The notes under the pieces were generated by a model, which was given only the letters and a program-made list of their open reading frames with translations, had not been told where the DNA came from and ran no database searches. The position numbers and the translations under genes were made by a program. Positions 16,977 through 22,946 of a stretch of 37,496 bases of DNA are shown one piece after another. Position 1 is the first letter of the stretch. Each line of letters begins with the position of its first letter. Source of the DNA: Bacteriovoracaceae bacterium (GTDB lineage: Bacteria > Bdellovibrionota > Bacteriovoracia > Bacteriovoracales > Bacteriovoracaceae); NCBI GenBank assembly GCA_023151145.1, contig JAKLJM010000003.1, forward strand, positions 1 to 37,496, in the 5' to 3' direction.

Positions 16977-17774
16977 GTGAAAACTTCATACCTTAAAATT
17001 ATTATTTTTCTCTTCCTTCTTATTTCCTTTACCACTAAAGCAGACACGGCGACGCCATTAAAATTAGTTACAGGTGAAATGCCGCCTTTTGTAGGAAAAG
17101 ACCTCCCACAGAAAGGTGCTATGAGTGAAGTCGTTTCCAAAGCTTTTATGAAATTAAATATTCCTATCGATATTGAATTTAGACCATGGGCCAGAGGGTA
17201 TAGTGAAACCAAAGAAAATATTTTTTTTGGAACATTCCCTTATGTGAAAACTTCTGGGCGTGAAAAAGATTTTTATTTTTCTACTCCTATTTATGTCACA
17301 AAGCCTAAATTATTTATTCGTTCGGATTTAAACACTCGCAATAAGATAGCAAATCTTTCACAACTTAAAGAACTGCGCTTATGTTCTCCCATTGGCTTTG
17401 CTGTTAATAAAGATTTAATTGAAAAATTTCCACACTTAGAAAAAAATCACTTAGAGCCTCTTGATTTAGCGAGTTGTGCACTAATGCTTTCACAGAAACG
17501 TGCTGATTATTTTATCGTTAACACCGATCAGGGGCGTGCTGCTTTAAAAAAGGTTAATATTGAAAAAGAAATTCACATTATTGATTTGGGCTTAAGAACA
17601 AATGAGTATTATCTTATTGTGCCTAAAACGAATAAAAATGCTCTGAGTGTTTTGAATCAGTTTAATGCTGAAATTATCAAAATGAAAAAATCAGGTGAAG
17701 TTCAAAATATTTTGCGTCAACATTTTTCAAAACATTTTATGGACTCAGAAGTGATCGAATTGGCAGGTTTTTAA
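16977..17774 (+). CDS. Periplasmic solute-binding protein, SBP_bac_3-like
   Basis: 265 aa with a signal peptide (KIIIFLFLLISFTTKADT). It begins the mature part with LKLVTGEMPPFVGKDLPQ and has the FRPWARGYSET segment that parallels FYPWARAVKL in the protein at 10808, so the two are distant paralogues. No transporter partner lies nearby. The GTG start follows a promoter by six bases. Its last codons (from about 17754) are repeated 371 bp downstream as part of the tandem duplication that carries the small-peptide units. Confidence 0.8.
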   Translation: MKTSYLKIIIFLFLLISFTTKADTATPLKLVTGEMPPFVGKDLPQKGAMSEVVSKAFMKLNIPIDIEFRPWARGYSETKENIFFGTFPYVKTSGREKDFYFSTPIYVTKPKLFIRSDLNTRNKIANLSQLKELRLCSPIGFAVNKDLIEKFPHLEKNHLEPLDLASCALMLSQKRADYFIVNTDQGRAALKKVNIEKEIHIIDLGLRTNEYYLIVPKTNKNALSVLNQFNAEIIKMKKSGEVQNILRQHFSKHFMDSEVIELAGF

Positions 17775-17790
17775 TTTTTGAATGAGAAAT

Positions 17791-17816
17791 AAAAAAGGGG
17801 AGAATTTCTTCTCCCC
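17791..17816 (-). terminator. Intrinsic terminator of peptide mRNA 1
   Basis: On the - strand GGGGAGAA, loop GAAA, TTCTCCCC (17816-17797), followed by six T (17796-17791). It lies just after the stop of the 29-aa peptide. It also lies directly behind the solute-binding-protein gene. Confidence 0.9.
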
Positions 17817-17823
17817 CCAAATA

Positions 17824-17913
17824 CTAGAACCACTCCATTAACAATTTTAAAACAGTTGTTAGCAGTTTTAAAATCTGGATAATAATTTCTAGCACTTTCA
17901 ATGCTTTGAGCAT
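17824..17913 (-). CDS. Putative type I toxin peptide 1 (29 aa)
   Basis: A 29-codon frame starting MLKALKVLE, with ILKLL in the middle and ending MEWF. Hydrophobic residues (Leu, Ile, Val) alternate with Lys at positions 3, 6, 16 and 23, giving an amphipathic membrane-seeking helix like those of known type I toxins. GGAGG (17919-17923) precedes the ATG by five bases. It shares 16 of 29 residues with the peptide at 18195, and its own terminator follows. Upstream the leader can fold so that CTCC (17951-17948) pairs with the GGAG of the ribosome binding site around an inner CGCC/GGCG stem. The divergent small RNA at 17995 contains a 13-nt stretch complementary to codons 3-7. The peptide promoter is not clear. 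Toxicity is inference; no homologue is known to me. Confidence 0.75.
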   Translation of the reverse strand: MLKALKVLEIIIQILKLLTTVLKLLMEWF

Positions 17914-17960
17914 CCTTGCCTCCAGAAGATCGCCTTCATTGGCGTAAGGAGCTCACCGCT

Positions 17961-17988
17961 TTGATCTTATTTATAAATGTGATAACAT
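17961..17988 (+). promoter_or_regulatory. Promoter of small RNA 1
   Basis: TTGATC (17961-17966), 16-bp spacer, TAACAT (17983-17988) with an upstream TG one base before the -10 (extended -10). The second unit has the same layout with a better match, which supports it. Confidence 0.6.
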
Positions 17989-17994
17989 TAACTA

Positions 17995-18069
17995 CCCCCA
18001 AATACAGGTTTGTTAGACCTGCGGGAATTTTCAATGCTTGAAGACCCCTCTTATCACGAGGGGTTTTTT
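17995..18069 (+). ncRNA. Putative antitoxin small RNA 1
   Basis: Predicted RNA of about 75 nt between the promoter and a strong intrinsic terminator. It has a 5' hairpin (CAGGTTT / AGACCTG, 18005-18021), an open stretch (18022-18043) and the terminator hairpin. The open stretch carries TTTCAATGCTT (18029-18039), identical to 17896-17906 and so complementary to codons 3-7 of the peptide 1 mRNA; with one G-U pair the duplex reaches 13 bp. This layout, divergent from the toxin and pairing in trans, resembles TisB/IstR-1 and Zor/Orz. Exact ends are estimates. Confidence 0.65.
18044..18069 (+). terminator. Intrinsic terminator of small RNA 1
   Basis: ACCCCTC, loop TTATCAC, GAGGGGT (18044-18064) followed by a T-run and a further T-rich stretch to 18086. 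Confidence 0.9.
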
Positions 18070-18161
18070 ATTTTCTTTTTTTTTTTAATATTTTGGTAAT
18101 TTTTTTCTCTTATGAAATCAAATAATCGAATTGGTAGGGATTTAATTTTTTAATGTGAAAT

Positions 18162-18187
18162 AAAAAAGGGGAGAATTTCTTCTCCCC
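18162..18187 (-). terminator. Intrinsic terminator of peptide mRNA 2
   Basis: Same stem as in unit 1: GGGGAGAA, loop GAAA, TTCTCCCC on the - strand (18187-18168), then six T (18167-18162). Confidence 0.9.
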
Positions 18188-18194
18188 CCAAATC

Positions 18195-18284
18195 CTAGAA
18201 ATTAGCTTTTAACAGTCTTAAAATTATTACTAGTAATTTTAAGACCAGAACTAACTGCTCTAAGATTTTTAATGCCTTAAGCAT
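18195..18284 (-). CDS. Putative type I toxin peptide 2 (29 aa)
   Basis: A 29-codon frame starting MLKALKILE, with VLKLL in the middle and ending KANF. Lys3, Lys6, Lys16 and Arg23 sit at the same places as the charges of peptide 1, and the hydrophobic residues change only among Leu, Ile, Val and a few others, as expected for selection on an amphipathic helix. GGAGG (18290-18294) precedes the ATG by five bases. The leader again can hide the ribosome binding site: CTCC (18322-18319) with GGAG, and an inner GGCC/GGCU stem in which one pair has changed on both sides relative to unit 1. The small RNA at 18365 has 15 nt complementary to codons 3-8. Confidence 0.75.
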   Translation of the reverse strand: MLKALKILEQLVLVLKLLVIILRLLKANF

Positions 18285-18330
18285 CCTTGCCTCCGTAGAT
18301 TAGCCTTCAGTGGCCATAGGAGCTCTCGGC

Positions 18331-18358
18331 TTGAAAAAAATGATAAAAGTGCTAGAAT
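18331..18358 (+). promoter_or_regulatory. Promoter of small RNA 2
   Basis: TTGAAA (18331-18336), 16-bp spacer, TAGAAT (18353-18358) with TGC directly before the -10 (extended -10). Very good sigma-70 match, at the position equivalent to 17961-17988. Confidence 0.7.
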
Positions 18359-18364
18359 TAGTTA

Positions 18365-18440
18365 TCCCCTAAGTCCAGGTTTACTAGACCTATTAGGAGA
18401 TTTTTAATGCCTAAACCCCTCTTACCACGAGGGGTTTTTT
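18365..18440 (+). ncRNA. Putative antitoxin small RNA 2
   Basis: Predicted RNA of about 76 nt. 5' hairpin AGGTTT / AGACCT (18377-18391, loop ACT), open stretch, terminator hairpin. AGATTTTTAATGCCT (18398-18412) is identical to 18263-18277 and therefore complementary to the early codons of the peptide 2 mRNA over 15 bp. Relative to unit 1 the C and T at two positions are swapped in both the RNA and its target, so each RNA fits its own peptide best. Ends are estimates. Confidence 0.68.
18414..18440 (+). terminator. Intrinsic terminator of small RNA 2
   Basis: AACCCCTC, loop TTACCAC, GAGGGGTT (18414-18436), with the T-run through 18440. The loop differs from unit 1 at one base. Confidence 0.9.
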
Positions 18441-18507
18441 ATTTTCAACAGTGTTGTCTTTTTGTCTTAGGACTATTTCTGAATTGAAATTTTTGGTTGA
18501 TATTGAA

Positions 18508-18996
18508 TTAGCTCTGAAAAAATTTTTGAAAATAATCAGATCCATAATTAATAAATTTATTTTCAAAAATCATTTTTTGAATTTTATCTTGGCTAGCCCA
18601 GTTGATTTCACTCACATCTTCTGGGCAAATAATTGTTTCTGAAAGAGAAACATCCATCTGAGTTACATAAATGTCAGTGTGTTCATTTTTACCAAGTTCA
18701 GAAAATAGAAGTTGAGTTTTGTTAGGATTGATTTTTAGCCCGATTTCTTCACCTGTTTCTCTAATAATTGCTGTTAGGCTATCTTCTCCTGCATGTGCTG
18801 AATCACCTGTTGTTGCCCAAAAACCGGGCATCCAATTTAGGGTTTCTGATCTTCGTTGAATTAGATATTCATTTTTGGAATTGATGATCCATATGTGAAC
18901 GACTTAGTGAAATTCACCTTCACTTAATTTTTCAGATCGCTTTATCGTGCGACCTGTTTTGGTTCGATCTTTATTATAAATATCCCAAATTTCCAT
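18508..18996 (-). pseudogene. NUDIX hydrolase interrupted by one in-frame stop
   Basis: Reading from ATG 18996 gives MEIWDIYNKDRTKTGRT, a typical start of IPP-isomerase-like NUDIX proteins, then GEFH, a TAA stop at codon 31 (18906-18904), then VVHIWIINSKNEYLIQRRS in the same frame and the rest of a NUDIX domain. The NUDIX box reads GEDSLTAIIRETGEEIGL, intact in E-x7-RExxEExG; the glycine that usually lies five residues before the first Glu is Asp. In relatives the residue at the stop is Leu, so a single TTA or CTA to TAA change would explain it. A shorter protein from an internal ATG at 18831 would lack the first strands. Confidence 0.8.
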
Positions 18997-19023
18997 ATCG
19001 TTTTATGTTGAATTATACGCAAA

Positions 19024-19090
19024 AAAAAAGCCCCGCAATTGCGAGGCTTTCATTTTTAATTTTTTTTGATCAGAAAAAGTGGCGGGAGCG
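19024..19090 (-). other. Left attachment-site copy (tRNA-Asp 3' end plus terminator)
   Basis: 67 bp almost identical to 31691-31757: terminator hairpin GCCTCGCAATTGCGGGGC (- strand), AT-rich spacer, then GATCAGAAAAAGTGGCGGGAGCG, which includes the CCA end and the last bases of tRNA-Asp (19080-19090). After 19090 the sequence leaves the tRNA. This is the expected mark of integration into a tRNA 3' end. Confidence 0.85.
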
Positions 19091-19237
19091 GATTACGACG
19101 TACACGAGTTATCTAATTGAAATTAATGATAAAAAATCAAAAAATAGCCTTTGTTTAAAGATTAGTGCACCGGCTTTTTGGCTATAATTTTTTCACAAAC
19201 CGTGTTTAATGAGCTGAAAATAGGTTAGGATGCAGCT

Positions 19238-19504
19238 ATGACAGAAATAGAGAAAGCCTTTTTTGAAAACGAAGTACACCTTGCAAAGAGCTTTAGCCTT
19301 GAAAAGCTAGGTAGACAGCTTAATTATCTTGCAAGCTGTTCAAAGTCTTTTTCGAATCCTCCACCAGAAGCCATTCAAAAAAAAGCCAATACACTGTATT
19401 GGCATTTAGTAAAATTTGGATATCAAAACTCTCAGATTGAAAATACTTTAGTTTCATACGAATCAAGACAATTAATAAATGAGTTTATTCTTACCTATCA
19501 TTAG
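19238..19504 (+). CDS. Small hypothetical protein of the island
   Basis: 88 aa, predicted mostly helical, one pair of cysteines region (LASCSKSFSNPPPEAIQKKA). I do not recognise it. ATG 19238 has AGGATG upstream, and TATAAT occurs at 19183-19188 about 50 bp before. It is the first gene inside the left attachment repeat, the place where integration or excision helpers often sit, but it shows no DNA-binding motif. Its 3' end overlaps the convergent HD gene by 14 bp. Confidence 0.55.
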   Translation: MTEIEKAFFENEVHLAKSFSLEKLGRQLNYLASCSKSFSNPPPEAIQKKANTLYWHLVKFGYQNSQIENTLVSYESRQLINEFILTYH

Positions 19505-21020
19505 TGCCGTTCGCCTTTTTATTTTCTTCTTCGTGTATATCTTGTAAGCTCACCTTTAGTTTTTCTAAGTCTTTTTCGAAAGCCTCATTTTTCCAGAATA
19601 TATTAGGCTTAAAGCTATGATTTTTTAAATTTTGACATACAATTGAATTTTTTTCCCAACTATAAATTTGATATTCTTTTTCTATCTTCGTAAACAACCA
19701 AACTAGCGAGCTATCTTTTATCATATCTCTCTTCTTGGTGTTCAGCGAAGTGTATTTTTTTTCATCGAGGATACTTGGTAAGATGACGCAACTTGGGAGG
19801 CCATAAATATTTTTAAAATTTGTATTATTTTTATAGTCTTCGTGGCGATTGAGAACTTTATTAATAAGTTTATTCGGGTCAAAGTTATTTGCTCCAAGTT
19901 CAGCAATAAATAAAAGATCATTGTTTCCTTTATGCCATTCAAGATAGTTTTGACTTGCTTTTTCTTTGCTTAGGTATGTTTTATAAACTTTAAATATTTC
20001 AGTTAATTCATGATTTAATTGCAATGCTTTTGGATGAAAAATGACTTGTGTGTAAACCTGATACAGACTAAAAAAAAAGCTATCAAGAATGTGATTGTGT
20101 TTGAAGTTTGCTACGAATCCACTTTTGTAGTTACTTCCCTTACTGAACAAACAGGGAAAAAGGGAGTCAGTAATTTTATAAACTTCAATAGCTCCAATAT
20201 TTACTCCAGCCATTTGAGAATCCCTTATTACGTAATCTAATCTGTCGGCATCAATAAAGCCACTGGTCAAAGAAATTAATAAGTTGATTGCTTGCTGAGT
20301 GCTTTTGGAATACTTTTTCACTTTATATTCCTCAAGCATGAAATGTTTAAACTCTTTACTTATAAGTGCAGACACTATTTCAAAATTGTCTTCACTGAAA
20401 TATGGATGCTTTCCTTTTAATTCAGAGAAAATGACACTTAAGTACACCAAGGTGATGTCTTCATGATCTACTCTGTCTATTTTTTTTATATTGTACCTAT
20501 CGTTTATATATGACGTAAGAATAAAATGTAGTTTTCCAGGGAAAAGGTTTGATGCATCCGAAACAAATTGATCAGCTGGAATGAATTTTGCGTCCTCAAG
20601 TAAGTGGGAAAAGGGGCCATGTCCAAGATCGTGTGTTAATGCTGCTAAACCTACAAGAAATTTCCATATAGTCTTATCTTCTTCAATAAATTTATAACAA
20701 TCACTGGTGTCTTTTAATGAAATTTCATATCCATCAGAGATCGTTGGATTATTAATTTTTGCCATATTTACAATAAAATCAGTCGCTGCACTTTTTGTAA
20801 TTAAATTATCAAACCAATTCAAAGCAAGATGACATACCCCTAAAGAGTGTTGAAATCGTGTATGGGTCATGCCAGGAAAAACTTGGTAACATATGCCATT
20901 TTGAACTATGAATTTTAGTCTTTGGAATAACTCATGATCAATTACAAGCTCTAGCGGATGATCGAAATACATATCTCCATGGATAATATCTCTAACTAGC
21001 AGTGGTTTATCAGCAGGCAT
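19491..21020 (-). CDS. HD-domain phosphohydrolase, SAMHD1/dGTPase-like
   Basis: 509 aa. The HD metal site is complete: His58 in HTRFQHSLGVCH, His130-Asp131 in ALTHDLGHGPFSH, and the Asp in IDADRLDYVIRDS (about 257-262). The order and the RLDYVIRD segment match the SAMHD1/YwfO type of dNTP triphosphohydrolases. Such enzymes in defence islands can deplete dNTPs during phage replication; that role here is inference from context. The C-terminal 200 residues are unassigned. ATG 21020 is preceded by AAGGAA. Confidence 0.85.
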   Translation of the reverse strand: MPADKPLLVRDIIHGDMYFDHPLELVIDHELFQRLKFIVQNGICYQVFPGMTHTRFQHSLGVCHLALNWFDNLITKSAATDFIVNMAKINNPTISDGYEISLKDTSDCYKFIEEDKTIWKFLVGLAALTHDLGHGPFSHLLEDAKFIPADQFVSDASNLFPGKLHFILTSYINDRYNIKKIDRVDHEDITLVYLSVIFSELKGKHPYFSEDNFEIVSALISKEFKHFMLEEYKVKKYSKSTQQAINLLISLTSGFIDADRLDYVIRDSQMAGVNIGAIEVYKITDSLFPCLFSKGSNYKSGFVANFKHNHILDSFFFSLYQVYTQVIFHPKALQLNHELTEIFKVYKTYLSKEKASQNYLEWHKGNNDLLFIAELGANNFDPNKLINKVLNRHEDYKNNTNFKNIYGLPSCVILPSILDEKKYTSLNTKKRDMIKDSSLVWLFTKIEKEYQIYSWEKNSIVCQNLKNHSFKPNIFWKNEAFEKDLEKLKVSLQDIHEEENKKANGTNDR

Positions 21021-21179
21021 TAGGTTTTCCTTGTTTTGTGTTGGTTTACTACTCTTCGAAAGTTAGCCAAAGTAACTTTAGTAAAATAATCAACTATATT
21101 CATTCCAACTGACCGAGATTTCGATAATAAATAAATCAAGAAAAGCTATAACATAAATATAGGACTAAATTTTTGATAA

Positions 21180-21212
21180 AATTGAATATATCAGTGACTG
21201 ATATATTCAATT
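21180..21212. repeat. Perfect 33-bp palindrome
   Basis: AATTGAATATATCAGT, central G, then ACTGATATATTCAATT: 16-bp arms with no mismatch. It lies in the 272-bp gap between the HD gene start and the IS. There is no T-run for a terminator; an operator for the HD gene or a recombination site are possible. Confidence 0.7.
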
Positions 21213-21292
21213 GAAATTAATCCGCATTTAGAATTTTTTGAAAAACTTTGGGCCTTTAATTCAAAACTGACCTGACCCCATCGTTTAGTCCA

Positions 21293-22168
21293 CTATCCAT
21301 GCAACAATTCCATTTTCTCACCTAATTCATATCTCGGAAGAATAGTTACCGGGGTTGGCGGTTTGTATCCTAACGAACTATGTGGTCGGTATTGGTTATA
21401 ATCTCTTCGCCAGTTTTCAATGACGACTTTAGCTTCATTCAAAGTATAAAAAATTTCGCCATTCAAAAGTTCATCTCTAAGTTTTCCATTGAAAGATTCA
21501 CAGTAACCATTTTCCCACGGGCTTCCTGGTTCGATATAAAGCGTTTTTACGTCGAGTTTGTAAAGCCAAGCGCGCAACTGTTTCGCTATAAACTCAGGGC
21601 CATTATCTGAGCGTATAAACGCTGGTGCTCCATGTGCTAGAAATAAATCAGCCAGTGTTTCAAGCACATCAAAGGAGTTCATTTTTCTTTTCACTCTTAT
21701 TGCCATACATTCTCGACTGTATTCATCTATTATATTCAACGTTTTAAATGCTCTTCCATCATGAGTTCGATCCATGACAAAATCATAAGACCAAACATGA
21801 TTTTTATAAATTGGCCGATGTCTTATCGCCGATCCATTATTCAAAAACAAATGCCCACGCTTTGGTTGTTTCTGAGGAACTTTTAGTCCTTCTAGTCGCC
21901 AAATTCTCTGGACTCGTTTATGGTTTACGCACCAGCCTTCACTGCGAAGTAATGCCGTTATTCTCCGATAACCGTAGCGACCAAATTTACTCGCAAGTGT
22001 GATAATTCTCTCACGGATAATTTCTTCGTCGTCACTCTTAATCTTTTCGTAGCGCTGAGTGGCCCGATGTATACCAATAACTAAGCAAGCTTTTCTTTCT
22101 GAGACATTAAACTTGCTTAGGACTAAATCAACGGCCTTTCGCTTTCTCTCAGCGCTTAAAAGTTTCCC
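21293..22168 (-). CDS. IS3-family transposase OrfB, expressed by -1 frameshifting
   Basis: Open frame of 292 codons without an early start codon, as expected for a frameshift product. It includes LLSAERKRKAVDLV at the start and the rve-type integrase core with the three catalytic acids: D in YDFVMDRTHDG, D in RSDNGPEF, E in GSPWENGYCESFNG. The end is YRPHSSLGYKPPTPV, typical of the family. Entry is from orfA at G GGA AAC (22168-22162), a classical -1 slippery heptamer located just before the orfA stop. The catalytic region is intact, but orfA upstream is frameshifted. Confidence 0.85.
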   Translation of the reverse strand, partial: GKLLSAERKRKAVDLVLSKFNVSERKACLVIGIHRATQRYEKIKSDDEEIIRERIITLASKFGRYGYRRITALLRSEGWCVNHKRVQRIWRLEGLKVPQKQPKRGHLFLNNGSAIRHRPIYKNHVWSYDFVMDRTHDGRAFKTLNIIDEYSRECMAIRVKRKMNSFDVLETLADLFLAHGAPAFIRSDNGPEFIAKQLRAWLYKLDVKTLYIEPGSPWENGYCESFNGKLRDELLNGEIFYTLNEAKVVIENWRRDYNQYRPHSSLGYKPPTPVTILPRYELGEKMELLHG

Positions 22169-22435
22169 TTATTCACTTCCTTTAAAATATCGTTATCCAA
22201 AGAAAGATCGGCTACTATCTTTTTTAGTCGGGCATTTTATTTTTTCGAGATCTTTTAGGCGCCTGGCCTGTTCTGAGTGCATCCCACCGTATTCTTTTTT
22301 CCAGCGATAATAGGTGTGCTTAGTTACTTGAAGTGTTTTGGCAACATCATCAATTGATTTTCCTTCAGCAAAAAGAATTTCTGCTTTACGAAGTTTGGCG
22401 ATGATTTGCTCCATTGAGTGCTTAATCCTGGGCAT
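22156..22435 (-). pseudogene. IS3-family OrfA, frameshifted
   Basis: Starts MPRIKHSMEQIIAKLRKAE with a helix-turn-helix (DVAKTLQVTKHTYYRWKKEYGG) and GGAGG upstream of the ATG at 22435. After RLKDLEK the frame is lost within an A-rich run (GAAAAAATAAAATG, about 22234-22246); the expected continuation NARLKKIVADLSLDN is present in another frame and runs to a TAA at 22156. One extra base explains it. Without OrfA the OrfAB transposase cannot be made, so this copy is probably immobile. Confidence 0.75.
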
Positions 22436-22485
22436 AGTTCCTCCTTTTTATAGAGGAATTGTAGCATAAAGCTTGGACTAGATTT

Positions 22486-22908
22486 TTGGGGGCAGGTCAT
22501 TCTTTAATAAGTAAAAATAATGCAAATATTTTTATTGTTTATTTAGTATTGTTTCCAATTGCTTTTGCATTAAAATATGGAATCAATAAGATGCGTGTCC
22601 AGTTAAATTTAAACTGTAATAACTTAGAAAATTTAAAAAGAATTAAGAGAGAAATAGAAAATAATTTTTTATATAAATTTTTTGAAGATTTTTGGTTTCA
22701 TCGTATCCATGGTACTATAATAGTGGGATTACTCTTTTTTATTCTGGGTAAAATCTCTAATTCTGACTCAAATACGGTTATGGAATTATCTCTTTTTTTA
22801 ATCCCCATGATTATAGCCGTAGGTACTAACTTATTTATTCCTTATTTTGAATTGGATATAATAAATATGACGTTGAAGCAATGCGAACAGAATAACAGCA
22901 ATATCTAA
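22486..22908 (+). CDS. Small membrane protein, 5' end cut by the IS
   Basis: Frame with three likely transmembrane segments (FIVYLVLFPIAFALKYGI, IIVGLLFFILG, LSLFLIPMIIAVGTNLFI) separated by a charged loop. The first usable start codon, TTG 22486, lies inside the IS terminal repeat, so the natural start was probably lost when the IS inserted; ATG 22591 would drop the first helix. Unrecognised. It precedes the zinc-ribbon protein gene by about 40 bp and may have been the first gene of that cluster. Confidence 0.5.
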   Translation: MGAGHSLISKNNANIFIVYLVLFPIAFALKYGINKMRVQLNLNCNNLENLKRIKREIENNFLYKFFEDFWFHRIHGTIIVGLLFFILGKISNSDSNTVMELSLFLIPMIIAVGTNLFIPYFELDIINMTLKQCEQNNSNI

Positions 22909-22946
22909 GTAATCAGTCAGCCTTAGATGATCTTGGAAAATAAGAT

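Larger units (their letters stand above)
17750..18078. repeat. Tandem duplication unit 1 (peptide/sRNA pair)
   Basis: First of two homologous units spaced 371 bp. It begins inside the 3' end of the solute-binding-protein gene (ATCGAATTGG at 17754, repeated at 18125) and runs through the peptide terminator, peptide gene, structured leader, sRNA promoter, sRNA and sRNA terminator. Confidence 0.85.
18121..18445. repeat. Tandem duplication unit 2 (peptide/sRNA pair)
   Basis: Second unit, 371 bp from the first at every landmark: ATCGAATTGG (18125), peptide ATG (18284 against 17913), and terminators. The start contains a remnant of the last codons of the solute-binding-protein gene without the rest of it, which shows the direction of the duplication. 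Confidence 0.85.
21268..22499 (-). mobile_element. IS3-family insertion sequence
   Basis: 1,232 bp bounded by imperfect inverted repeats starting TGACCTG[A/C]CCCC at each outer end and sharing TAGTCCA further in. It carries orfA (pseudo) and orfB in the usual overlapping arrangement. The 3-4 bp directly flanking the ends (AAAC and TTCT) do not match, so no target-site duplication is visible; a later deletion or recombination at one side is possible. The GGM..EQARRLKDLE style of OrfA recalls the IS407-like group, which I cannot confirm. Confidence 0.88.

Noticed and set aside
17961..17988. A toxin-mRNA promoter on the - strand (TATAAA at 17975-17970, TATCAT at 18345-18340)
   Set aside because: The -10-like boxes align between units but no acceptable -35 box is present; left open whether the peptide mRNA starts here or further upstream, where it would overlap the small RNA fully.
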